In this document: positions 30,092 to 38,613 of the stretch, piece by piece
Numbering within the stretch: the stretch's first letter is position 1
Layout of the letters: every line of letters begins with the position of its first letter
Origin: a virus
Strand: one strand, 5' to 3'
IMG/VR virus record: IMGVR_UViG_3300021961_000037
Coordinates: 1 to 64,000 of that record
Length of the DNA stretch: 64,000 nucleotides
The notes under the pieces: model-generated
Database searches by the model: none
Told to the model about the DNA's origin: nothing
What the model saw: the letters and a program-made list of their open reading frames with translations, nothing else
Program-made: the position numbers and the translations under genes

Positions 30092-32938
30092 CTACTCCCT
30101 TGATGCTTGAGCGATATTGCGCAATGTTGCTTGGATGTTGTCCCTATTCGCTCTGATTCTATCTTGTGGCATGCCAATCGCTCGCCAATAACGAACCATT
30201 TCTGTAACCACATTTGCAATTGTGGCGTCAGACAGATTGCGGAAATTTTGTCTAATTGCCGCCGAATCAACCCTTTCCAGTATTCGTCTAGCATCGTCAA
30301 GAGACCTCTGTGGCACGATCCCACGCCCTCCTGCCATAATTCCATGGTCAATCGGCAGTTTCTGATTTCCCGCCCACATGTAGTTGTTGATATGCCTGTC
30401 TGGATTTCCAAGAATCTCATCAATAAACTTGACATGTTTTGATGCTTGGCGGTCAGGGCTGTTTGGAGCATTGCGCCCTTCGGTAACATCCATGCCATGA
30501 ACATCGCCAAAATGTTCAACAAGAATACTGTGGTTCATATTCCGTCTATTTCGCTCTCGATTTACACGCTCTTCTCTTGCTCCAATAATGCGAACACGCG
30601 CCATTGGGCGGCCAGACAACTGACCAATAAGAGCAGCCAACTGTTCACCCACCGCTTCATCTTCCACAAATGACGGAGATTTAATGATGTAGCGCTTTCC
30701 AGTTACCTGATCAACCACAAGATATGTTTTATGTCTGTCGGATGCGGCACCCCTATTATTGATACCGTTCCCAGGGTCTCCAAGTAGTTGAAATCTTTTT
30801 CCATTGACTGGAGTTCCCGGCATTGCTGCATTATCAAATATTGCGTCTTTGACCAAGAGGTCTGGGACATCATCAAGCGACCCGCCATTCGCTAAATGAT
30901 TTTTTGCATCAGTAGCATTATTGATTCCCACATTTCCACTTGCAACATGCTTTGGAACGAGGACGCCATCAACGACGGTGTGTCCCATGTTTTGCTCAAA
31001 TCGCTTATTGCCATGCCCGTGAATGCCAGTATTAACTGACCTGAGGTCAGAAGCCTTTATTTTGTCCCCATCAGCCCCTCGGCGTCGCCGTGTTTTACGA
31101 ACTGGTGTTTGTGGTTCTGGTAGCGGTTCTTCAGCCGGAGGTGGCTGTGGCGGTTGTGATGGGAGTCTGCGAGCAGGAGGCTCAGGCGGTGCCTGTCTTT
31201 GATTTGGGGCAGCAGCACCACGGTTGCGCTCTTGAATCATTCGGTTCACATAATCACCACGGGCATTGCGCTGATTGTTGTTGTCGTAGTAGCGACCGAA
31301 ACGGCGCTCAAGTTCGGCTTTTTCTTCGCCTTCAGGGAAATCTGGTTCACGCCAATACGCAGTGTCTGGAAGACCATTCTGGCGGAAGCGGTTATATACA
31401 TTTCTCTCTGAACGTGCATCGGGAAGACTTCCACCCAAATCTGGTGGTTGTGGTGGTGCGGGTGGTGCGGGTGGTGCTTCTGGAACAACTCGTGTTGGTC
31501 TAGCCGCAGGACGTTGCTGTGGAATCGGTTGGTCGGCAGGACGAGGACGGCGATTAGCGCCCTGACCAGCCTGTGCATCTGAAGCATTCACCCTGCGACG
31601 ACGCGGGGCTCGGGGTTGAGGTCGACGCTCTGGTCGTGGAGCAACATTCCTCTCGTCAGGAACTTCACCACCATTTGCGCGACCCCATGCTTCACGCAGA
31701 TTGTTGCGGTTGAATTTGTACCACTCATCTCGGGTGAGTAAACCAGCCCGACCGCCACGACGCTGAATTTCTTGCACACGATTCTCGTACTCGGCGTATT
31801 TGCGATTTACGTAGTCGTCGTACCTTTCGCCCGCTCGTGGTGCATCACCAATATCGCTGGCTGTTTCGTCCACTCGTTCTGCTGCTGCTCCTCGGCGTCG
31901 AGGTTGCCTTGGTGGGCGAGGTGGCTCCTCTGTGCGCGGAGCGCCAGGCTCTCGGACTTCTCGTTCCATTCTCCGCTGTTCAGATTCACGAAGATTGGGT
32001 CGCCGTCTCCTCGGCGGGCGAGGTGGTGTTTCTCTATCTTCTGGAACATCGATTTCTTGTTGCCGTTGCGGTGCGACACGACGAACAGGACCAACACGAA
32101 GCGGACCATCTTCGCCGAATACCTGCGCTAAACGACCCCTCCTGCGTCCGCCAGTTGTTGGTTCTGCAACGCCATCACCTTCAAGACGTTCTGCGATACC
32201 ACGCAATCCACGCTCAACACGTCCACCAGCGCCAGCATCTCGCCGGAGTCTGCTAGCCATTCTTTCATTTCTGCGATTTACTCGCCGACCACGACGACCG
32301 TCGTCAATGTTTTCCAATCGTTCGCCAATGTTGGTTATTGCATTTGCAATCCGTCGTGCTACACCCCATCCACAGTTACGACCAAAGCGGTCAGTTATTT
32401 GACCACCGTATCGTGTACCTACCGGGCACCTCCAACCGCCACGGCGATTTGTTCCTGGGATTGCCAAATTGGGATCCCATAGCGCACGGACACGCTTAAC
32501 CTCATAGTTGAATGTTGTTTTGGTTTGGTCAGCGATAAAGGCGAGCGCTTTGTATTCAATGATGTTGTGGCGAATTTCGCTTGGGAAGTCATCAATTACG
32601 CGGTCGGCAACATCTGATGAATATACGGTTTTTGAAATCATTGCTGGCGGCTTTGTTCCGCTTTCATATTGCGGAATGTTTGCTTCCTCTAGAAATGATG
32701 CAATCCGTGTTCGTGTTTCCCTATTGACTTGCAATGGACCCTCTATGCTCAGGTCATCATCAAGCGCCCCATCAAGTTCGTTTTTCTTTATCGGCTTGTT
32801 TTTGTAGGCTTCATCAAGCGCATTTGTGACATCGTCGGCATCTTCGGAAAGTGGCTGAAAGTCTGTTGACCCAGCAGAAACCGTTACGAGGATATACGGA
32901 CGGTTGTCTCGTGTGCGGATGAAGTAAACGGATTTCAT
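30092..32938 (-). CDS. Giant modular protein with kinase-like C-terminal domain
   Basis: In this 948-residue protein the first 220 residues parallel the 1018-residue neighbour (FIRTRDNRPYILVTVSAG, then RCPVG...ITD...C with C171/C189). The middle (about 250-640) is Arg/Pro-rich and likely disordered. From about 660 a folded domain shows a HipA/phosphatidylinositol-kinase-type pattern: KRYIIKSP (Lys near 753), EDEAVGEQLAALIG, ILVEHFGDV, catalytic loop GNPDRHINNYMW (DRH at 847) and LPIDHG (Asp near 864) as metal-binding Asp. It could phosphorylate a host protein or be a catalytically altered relative. Confidence 0.75.
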   Translation of the reverse strand: MKSVYFIRTRDNRPYILVTVSAGSTDFQPLSEDADDVTNALDEAYKNKPIKKNELDGALDDDLSIEGPLQVNRETRTRIASFLEEANIPQYESGTKPPAMISKTVYSSDVADRVIDDFPSEIRHNIIEYKALAFIADQTKTTFNYEVKRVRALWDPNLAIPGTNRRGGWRCPVGTRYGGQITDRFGRNCGWGVARRIANAITNIGERLENIDDGRRGRRVNRRNERMASRLRRDAGAGGRVERGLRGIAERLEGDGVAEPTTGGRRRGRLAQVFGEDGPLRVGPVRRVAPQRQQEIDVPEDRETPPRPPRRRRPNLRESEQRRMEREVREPGAPRTEEPPRPPRQPRRRGAAAERVDETASDIGDAPRAGERYDDYVNRKYAEYENRVQEIQRRGGRAGLLTRDEWYKFNRNNLREAWGRANGGEVPDERNVAPRPERRPQPRAPRRRRVNASDAQAGQGANRRPRPADQPIPQQRPAARPTRVVPEAPPAPPAPPQPPDLGGSLPDARSERNVYNRFRQNGLPDTAYWREPDFPEGEEKAELERRFGRYYDNNNQRNARGDYVNRMIQERNRGAAAPNQRQAPPEPPARRLPSQPPQPPPAEEPLPEPQTPVRKTRRRRGADGDKIKASDLRSVNTGIHGHGNKRFEQNMGHTVVDGVLVPKHVASGNVGINNATDAKNHLANGGSLDDVPDLLVKDAIFDNAAMPGTPVNGKRFQLLGDPGNGINNRGAASDRHKTYLVVDQVTGKRYIIKSPSFVEDEAVGEQLAALIGQLSGRPMARVRIIGAREERVNRERNRRNMNHSILVEHFGDVHGMDVTEGRNAPNSPDRQASKHVKFIDEILGNPDRHINNYMWAGNQKLPIDHGIMAGGRGIVPQRSLDDARRILERVDSAAIRQNFRNLSDATIANVVTEMVRYWRAIGMPQDRIRANRDNIQATLRNIAQASRE

Positions 32939-34221
32939 TTCTTTGCTTTTGCCTTAAGTGATTCCTTGATGAAAGCCTCATAAACCCATTTGCGCACTGT
33001 TCGCTCAACACCATCCGGACCAGTAAATGTCACTAGTTCAAGCGGTTCTGGGACATTGCCGAAGTCTTCTGTGTATTTGAATGCGCCTTTTGTTGCGTCC
33101 GCAAATTCTTTTATGTTTGCGCCGACATCATATGGATTCTTATTCACTGCACTGTTTAGTTGTCGCCCAAATTTCCGGCGTTCACCAACGGTCAGTGGTC
33201 GCTGTCTTTCAATGCTGATAGAAGCACCATTGGGTGCAACAAACGCAATCCTACTCATTGATGGGCCAGCGAGAAGCGCAAGATCATCGGAGGATATTGC
33301 TTGTGGCGTTCTTGCTGCGCGAATCATTGCTCCATCCAGCATGTCTTTGTTTCCGCTGAACTGGCGGAGAACAGACGATGGAACAACTGGACGAAGAACG
33401 ATTCCGTCACGACGAATCATCCGACCTTCACCATCCTCTGCGCTCTTCAGCACTTTGATTGCATCAAGAACCGACTTGTTGAAAGCCTTCCTATTCGGGG
33501 CGGCATTTCTTGGTATTTTTGCAAGACGCTGAATTTGAAGAGTTCTCTCACGCGTGTTTTGTCCCTGCACAACTTCAGAAAGACTTTCTGCGCGTGCAGT
33601 TGGTGGCTTATTGTTTGCACGTCGGATTGCTCGTGCAATCAAAGCCAAGGGTCCTGGGATGTCAAACAATTGGGCTCCACATGTTGAGAATTGGTTGTCT
33701 GTGAATCTGCCACCAAACTCAAATCCTGCAGGGCATCGTGAAATCTTGTCATTGACATTAGGGATGAAGCGACGAACCCCGCCACCACCACCTGGAGTGA
33801 GGGCGCGATAAATACCCGAACGTATCGGGTTCCTTGCCGGAGATACGTTTCCAGGTGTTACATATGAACCAATGCCTTGAATAGTCCTTCCAATTGTTGA
33901 ACCAGAACTAACAAGTCCTACTTTTTCGTTAATTGGGTCACCGCCAACAACTCCCCTGCTGATTGTTGAGCCAAGGCGTGACATTCTTTGACGAAGATAA
34001 AGATGTGCTTTAAGATTCAGCAAATCCCTGTTCCCGTTAAGTGGGGTTGAACGAATGTTGGAATGACTGGTTGCAAGTTGTTTAGATTCGTTGATTTTTA
34101 TGGTCATTTCCGTTCCGAGCGGGATGATTGTCCGTTTCACTGAACTTCCAGTACGGCATCGACTCTTCACCCTGCGTGTCCGCAGAAAGCGGTCAATTGT
34201 TTGATTTATGAAACTGCTCAT
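32935..34221 (-). CDS. Head-associated protein with Cys signature
   Basis: The 428-residue protein begins with a basic segment. A Gly/Ser-rich region leads to the shared signature SRCPAG...FTD...C (C163/C181) and a helix ALIARAIRRANN. The C-terminal 230 residues are alpha/beta with LELVTFTGPDGVERTVRKW at the end; no enzyme motif is evident. It overlaps the kinase-like gene by four bases. It appears to be the minimal member of the local family, possibly structural. Confidence 0.72.
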   Translation of the reverse strand: MSSFINQTIDRFLRTRRVKSRCRTGSSVKRTIIPLGTEMTIKINESKQLATSHSNIRSTPLNGNRDLLNLKAHLYLRQRMSRLGSTISRGVVGGDPINEKVGLVSSGSTIGRTIQGIGSYVTPGNVSPARNPIRSGIYRALTPGGGGGVRRFIPNVNDKISRCPAGFEFGGRFTDNQFSTCGAQLFDIPGPLALIARAIRRANNKPPTARAESLSEVVQGQNTRERTLQIQRLAKIPRNAAPNRKAFNKSVLDAIKVLKSAEDGEGRMIRRDGIVLRPVVPSSVLRQFSGNKDMLDGAMIRAARTPQAISSDDLALLAGPSMSRIAFVAPNGASISIERQRPLTVGERRKFGRQLNSAVNKNPYDVGANIKEFADATKGAFKYTEDFGNVPEPLELVTFTGPDGVERTVRKWVYEAFIKESLKAKAKK

Positions 34222-34281
34222 CGGTGCCCTTTATTAGGTCGCAACTTATTTGAGGCTGAAATAATTGTACATTACTGAATA

Positions 34282-34533
34282 TCACTCCGATTCCTTCGGT
34301 TTGTCACCAATTCCGACGGATTCACGCCACTGTTCAATGTTTTTGTCGTTGATAACGACTTTGCCGTTTCTTGGCCGAGTACTCAGCATTACATCAATAT
34401 CCGTCGGCATTACGGATTCAGTAACAATTGTATACCAGATTTCCCCGTCGTATCCATGAACATAGGTTGCGCCAAGAAAACTGGTGACCCTTTCGCCACT
34501 GTGCCCGGTGTAGTCAGGTACTTTTAACGCCAT
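34282..34533 (-). CDS. Hypothetical protein
   Basis: This 83-residue, beta-rich protein (ATYVHGYDGEIWYTIVTESV, then GKVVINDKNIEQW) starts at the stop of the peptidase-like gene (TGATG), so it is translationally coupled to it. It has no recognised family. An accessory or protective partner of that protein is possible by position. Confidence 0.68.
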   Translation of the reverse strand: MALKVPDYTGHSGERVTSFLGATYVHGYDGEIWYTIVTESVMPTDIDVMLSTRPRNGKVVINDKNIEQWRESVGIGDKPKESE

Positions 34534-36818
34534 CAGAAAATAACCTCTTCCTTTGGAAGGTCTGGCATCCGACCAGAAACCGCTCTCAATTTACGAACCC
34601 ATGCTTTCGCTTCTGGGGTCATGATAGTTGAACTGACCTGAGAATTTTGCGGAACAATCAAACGTGTCATCCGACTAATATCATCAATAACCTTGTCATC
34701 AATTACATTGGCATCAGGGAAATGTTGCACATATTTGCTAATCGTGATTCCCTCTGCAACGGACTCCCAAATGTTGGTTCTTGCGTAGTCGGACGATTGC
34801 CCAAGGTTCGGCAAAACATCCCTAAATGTTTGACCTTTGCTTTGTATGCGCATTGAGTCAAATCCAAGAACACCACTGAATGCCTGACGGCCTTCCTCCA
34901 TGAAATCCTCAATACTTTGTCCGTCAAGCGCTGTCTCAATGACTCGTCTGATGCCGTCAATTTCTTTGAAATCTTCAACATCATCTGTTTTGTAACCAAA
35001 CATCTTATTTCGGTTAGAGCCAACAGAATCCAGCGCCTGATAAAGGATGTTGTCCTTATCCCTCAATACTGTCTCTTTCGGAGAATAAAACTGGTTCAAG
35101 TTTTGAAGAGCATTTGAATCACTGTCAACCGCAAAACTGTGAAGAGTTCTAGTCGTGTAGTTACCAAAATATTCATCAAGATTCTTTGCTCCGGTGTAAC
35201 CGAAGTTTACTCGTCTTTCTTTTTCATCAGTAAAAAGTTTCGTAATATCAGACCATTTGGCATCAGGGTCAATACCGTGGTCAAGTGCAAAACGTGAGCC
35301 AAGATATGTGTCTCCAACATTTTCACCTTTGGAAATAATCTGTTGAAGCGCCGGCTTTGCGCTCGCATCCGGGTCAATGCCAACAGACCTTAGGATTTCA
35401 ACATAGTGCGATGCGTGAGCAACTTCGTGGATAGCGAGATTCACCTGATTATCGTCTGCGCCAATAATTCTCACCGTATGATCCAGCATGTCTCCTGCCC
35501 TGCCGACATCATCACTCAGTTTGGAATTATCCATCACCAAAGAATCTGGCACGATGCGCACAGCAGGAATTACTTTTCCATCACTATGAGCGGCCATCCA
35601 TGCGTAACCACCAGCACCGTCCAAACCCCTATCGCTTGAACGATGTACCTCAAAGGTGAATGTTCCTCTTAAGGATGGGTTATCGGCAAGAGAAATCTCG
35701 ACACCGACAAGAGACTCAATTATTCCTTTGGCAACCTCATTGCGGACGGCATTTTTGCCTTCTTCGGTTTGCATAATGTCAATGATTTTCTGTAATTGAC
35801 CTGCAAGTTCCTTGCGTCTTGCATCTCTTTGCGGCTCAAGCCCGTCAATTGCTTCAGTTATGAGAGCAATTCGCTTAGCGCCATCTTTTTCAAGATAGTC
35901 AAGTGAATCATCAATCATTTCCTTTGCACTTCTTGACTGTGGTATCCCCATCTTCAGCATCAATTCGTCGCCAAATTCTTCAAAACTTCTTTCCCCACGG
36001 TCTGGGACATATTTTGCGAGGAGTTTCTCCGACTTCGCCTCAAGTTCGGTATTGAAAGAATCGGCATCAAATGTGACTTTTGCGAGTAGCGGGCTACGAT
36101 CAGAATCTGCTGGTGGTGAAGCATCAGCCAAATCCATCTGCGGGGTTTCAAGTCTCCTATTTTCTTTTCTGTTCTTTTTTCGGATTGACGCAAGTACGCC
36201 AGTTGAATACCTTGCGGTACCAAAAAGATTGAGTCTGTCAATAAGTTCATTGGCCTCTGACCGCTGTTCTGCTGTCAGTTTCCCACTCTTCTCCAAACGA
36301 TTAAGCGCTAGTTCAGCCACATCTCGTCCTGCAGAACGAACCAAATCAACACCAAGAAGAGTCATTGCGGAAAGCGTCCCAGAACCGTCAACATTCAAGT
36401 AATCCAAAGCGTCAAGAGTTGCGAGCGAAGCCATTACTGCAACACGTGCAGCACCGCGAACTTCTTTCTTATCTAGGACTGCTTTTGCTTGAGAAAGCAG
36501 TTGACCAACTTCTCTCCTGCTAGCACGAACCGCACGTTTTGCGAGCGCCAAGCCAGGAACCATGCAGTTGGACATCTGCATGTCGGTAAACTGATTGGCG
36601 TTTGGCGTACCCGGCGGGCAACGAAGTTTCCCCAACTCGTCAACAATCACTCCAGCGGCACGCGCAGCACGAGAGCCAACAGATGAAATGTTTGGGTTGT
36701 CCCTCAGCGAAGGACCAAGAAAGCCCTTGAACAAAAGGACATTTTCGTGAACAGAAGATACAGATTTTCTGTATGCCTCCACCCTCTCGTTTGCATCCCA
36801 AGCAAGAGACGACTTCAT
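34533..36818 (-). CDS. Modular protein with HExxH peptidase-like domain
   Basis: In this 761-residue protein the signature LRCPPG...FTD...C (C67/C85) comes early, followed by an Ala/Arg-rich helical region and a helical middle (about 250-375). A domain around residues 385-560 then contains NLAIHEVAHASHYVE, with HEVAH at 464-468, the consensus zinc-metallopeptidase motif. A downstream DEYFGNYTTRT might contribute a third ligand. If active, it could cleave cell-wall peptides or host or virion proteins. It overlaps the small gene 34282-34533. Confidence 0.72.
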   Translation of the reverse strand: MKSSLAWDANERVEAYRKSVSSVHENVLLFKGFLGPSLRDNPNISSVGSRAARAAGVIVDELGKLRCPPGTPNANQFTDMQMSNCMVPGLALAKRAVRASRREVGQLLSQAKAVLDKKEVRGAARVAVMASLATLDALDYLNVDGSGTLSAMTLLGVDLVRSAGRDVAELALNRLEKSGKLTAEQRSEANELIDRLNLFGTARYSTGVLASIRKKNRKENRRLETPQMDLADASPPADSDRSPLLAKVTFDADSFNTELEAKSEKLLAKYVPDRGERSFEEFGDELMLKMGIPQSRSAKEMIDDSLDYLEKDGAKRIALITEAIDGLEPQRDARRKELAGQLQKIIDIMQTEEGKNAVRNEVAKGIIESLVGVEISLADNPSLRGTFTFEVHRSSDRGLDGAGGYAWMAAHSDGKVIPAVRIVPDSLVMDNSKLSDDVGRAGDMLDHTVRIIGADDNQVNLAIHEVAHASHYVEILRSVGIDPDASAKPALQQIISKGENVGDTYLGSRFALDHGIDPDAKWSDITKLFTDEKERRVNFGYTGAKNLDEYFGNYTTRTLHSFAVDSDSNALQNLNQFYSPKETVLRDKDNILYQALDSVGSNRNKMFGYKTDDVEDFKEIDGIRRVIETALDGQSIEDFMEEGRQAFSGVLGFDSMRIQSKGQTFRDVLPNLGQSSDYARTNIWESVAEGITISKYVQHFPDANVIDDKVIDDISRMTRLIVPQNSQVSSTIMTPEAKAWVRKLRAVSGRMPDLPKEEVIF

Positions 36819-36830
36819 CGTCTCACCTAC

Positions 36831-37061
36831 TTAGAACGATTCGGCTTCGGCAGGCTTCTCTTCTGTTGACTCAACCACCGCTTCTGTCACATCGGACTCG
36901 GCAACCGGCTCAGCAACGACTGCTTCTGCTTCATGTGCAACGGACTCTTCAGCCTTCTTTGATGAACGCTTCTTTGGTTTTGGCTGGGCGGAATCCTTCA
37001 CTTCTGAAGATTCTGCTCCGCCGATAAATCCAGCGCTGTTGGGTTGACGAACTTTCTTCAC
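36831..37061 (-). CDS. Disordered Lys/Glu/Ala-rich protein
   Basis: The 76-residue, low-complexity protein has a KPKKRSSKKAEE segment followed by an acidic Ala/Val/Glu tail (AVVAEPVAESDVTEAVVEST). Its GTG overlaps the preceding stop (GTGA). It may be a capsid decoration, scaffolding-like or DNA-compaction tail. No fold was recognised. Confidence 0.65.
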   Translation of the reverse strand: MKKVRQPNSAGFIGGAESSEVKDSAQPKPKKRSSKKAEESVAHEAEAVVAEPVAESDVTEAVVESTEEKPAEAESF

Positions 37062-38569
37062 TTTGTTTCTCCATCTTGCTCAATTTCCAATGCGAGCATC
37101 TCAAACTCCATCAGGGAACCGATGAGATTCTTTGCTTCGTCGTCAGAAAGTTTCTCTTCATCTGTTTCGACCAGAGACTTCTCTCCGTCCATCCAGTTTT
37201 CAGGAATCATTTCTTCCTTGCCAAGGTCGCGGGCACGCTTCATGATGTGCTTCTTTGCCGCTTCCTTATCGCCTGCGCGACCGAAAGCCTGAATTGCGTT
37301 CTGCAAGTCCGCCTCATCAACGATTGGGAATGATCCGTCTGGAAGAGCCATGCCTTCTTTGGCAAGTTCTTCACGGCGGTCGTCGCTATACATGCGCTTC
37401 AGGGCAAGGTCAGCAACTTCCTCATCAATATCCGATGCTTCTTCGGCATCGTACTCGTCATATCCGAGTACTTCTCCGTCAACACCAACGAAGACATCGT
37501 AAGACTTGCCGTCCGTGCCCTCAATTTCAACGGCGTATGCGTCGTAGCCCTCGAACATGTCTGCATCAACGGCAACAACTTCGCCCTCAATGGACTTCGT
37601 TGCAATTGACGCTGCTTCGTCAAACGAGATGACTTTCTCGCCAGGGACTGTGGCAACTTCGCCAATCAAATCCTCATTCAGGAGGTGCCATCCCATGCAC
37701 TCGCCGGTAGTTCCGTCAAAGTAAGCCTCAATCGGCTTTCCATCTTTGCGCTGAACATCAACAACGAAGATATCCGTCTTGTCTGCGTATCCAGAGTCAA
37801 GGATTTTTCCGCTGAACATATCTTCGGCGATACCTTCAACTTCAAGAAGTGTCGGCATATTTTCGTGTGGTTCGCATCCGCCAGGGCAGTTTGCGCAAAT
37901 GTCACTTCCACCAGGGTACATTTTGCGCTCAATCGCGCAAACGAACGCCTGCTCGTCACCATCGAACTGCTCGCTCTTCACGCCCATGCTTTCCATGCGC
38001 TTCTTGCGTGCATTCTTGCGGTTCTTGAGCATTTCCTCAAGTTGACCCCACATCTTTTCTTCTTCTTCGTCGTCCATTTGGTCGTCGCCATCAACTGCTG
38101 TGACAGCGTCTTCCTTCATGTCGTCTTCTTCTTCGTCGTCCTCTTCGTCGGCGACTGCTGCGGCCATTACTTCCATCGGGGAAGTTGGCTTGGCTGCTGA
38201 CGCCTTCTCTTCAACATCCTCAACATTCTCTGTTGTCTCAGTTGTTGAGTCTTCAACCCAGTCGGACTCAAATTCATCATCCTTGACTGCGACGGCGGTA
38301 GCACCGCACTTGCCGCAGACTTTTGCGCCTGGCTTGTATCCGCACTCAGAGATATCAAGACCCTTTGCGCACTTAATATCGCCGTTGGCGAGAAGTTGGA
38401 CTGTCGGTGTATCTGCCATGTCTTCTGACTCCTTGTATTGCATCGTCTTCACGATGCAACCCGCTGGATTGGTACAACCACTACATGGCGTAAGGCGTTT
38501 AACGCCCGAAACCATGCAGTGATATTTTGCTGATTTTTCTGGTAAACCTGTATTAGAAGTATAACCCAT
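37058..38569 (-). CDS. Acidic Cys-rich protein with PepSY-like domains
   Basis: The 503-residue, very acidic protein has an N-terminal Cys cluster (CSGCTNPAGC; later CAKGLD...CGKCG) and an Asp/Glu-rich linker. A second cluster follows (CAIERKMYPGG, CANCPGGC), then two PepSY-like repeats (IFVVDVQRKDGKPIEAYFDG; YAVEIEGTDGKSYDVFVGVD). A C-terminal region GSFPIVDEADLQNAIQAFGR resembles a segment common near phage capsid genes. Its location between protease and capsid and its acidic character suggest a scaffold or virion protein. An alternative ATG at 38419 has a good AAGGAG. Confidence 0.7.
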   Translation of the reverse strand: MGYTSNTGLPEKSAKYHCMVSGVKRLTPCSGCTNPAGCIVKTMQYKESEDMADTPTVQLLANGDIKCAKGLDISECGYKPGAKVCGKCGATAVAVKDDEFESDWVEDSTTETTENVEDVEEKASAAKPTSPMEVMAAAVADEEDDEEEDDMKEDAVTAVDGDDQMDDEEEEKMWGQLEEMLKNRKNARKKRMESMGVKSEQFDGDEQAFVCAIERKMYPGGSDICANCPGGCEPHENMPTLLEVEGIAEDMFSGKILDSGYADKTDIFVVDVQRKDGKPIEAYFDGTTGECMGWHLLNEDLIGEVATVPGEKVISFDEAASIATKSIEGEVVAVDADMFEGYDAYAVEIEGTDGKSYDVFVGVDGEVLGYDEYDAEEASDIDEEVADLALKRMYSDDRREELAKEGMALPDGSFPIVDEADLQNAIQAFGRAGDKEAAKKHIMKRARDLGKEEMIPENWMDGEKSLVETDEEKLSDDEAKNLIGSLMEFEMLALEIEQDGETK

Positions 38570-38613
38570 AATAGTGTTTGCTTTCTGTTAGCAACGCGAC
38601 ATCATGCAAGTTG

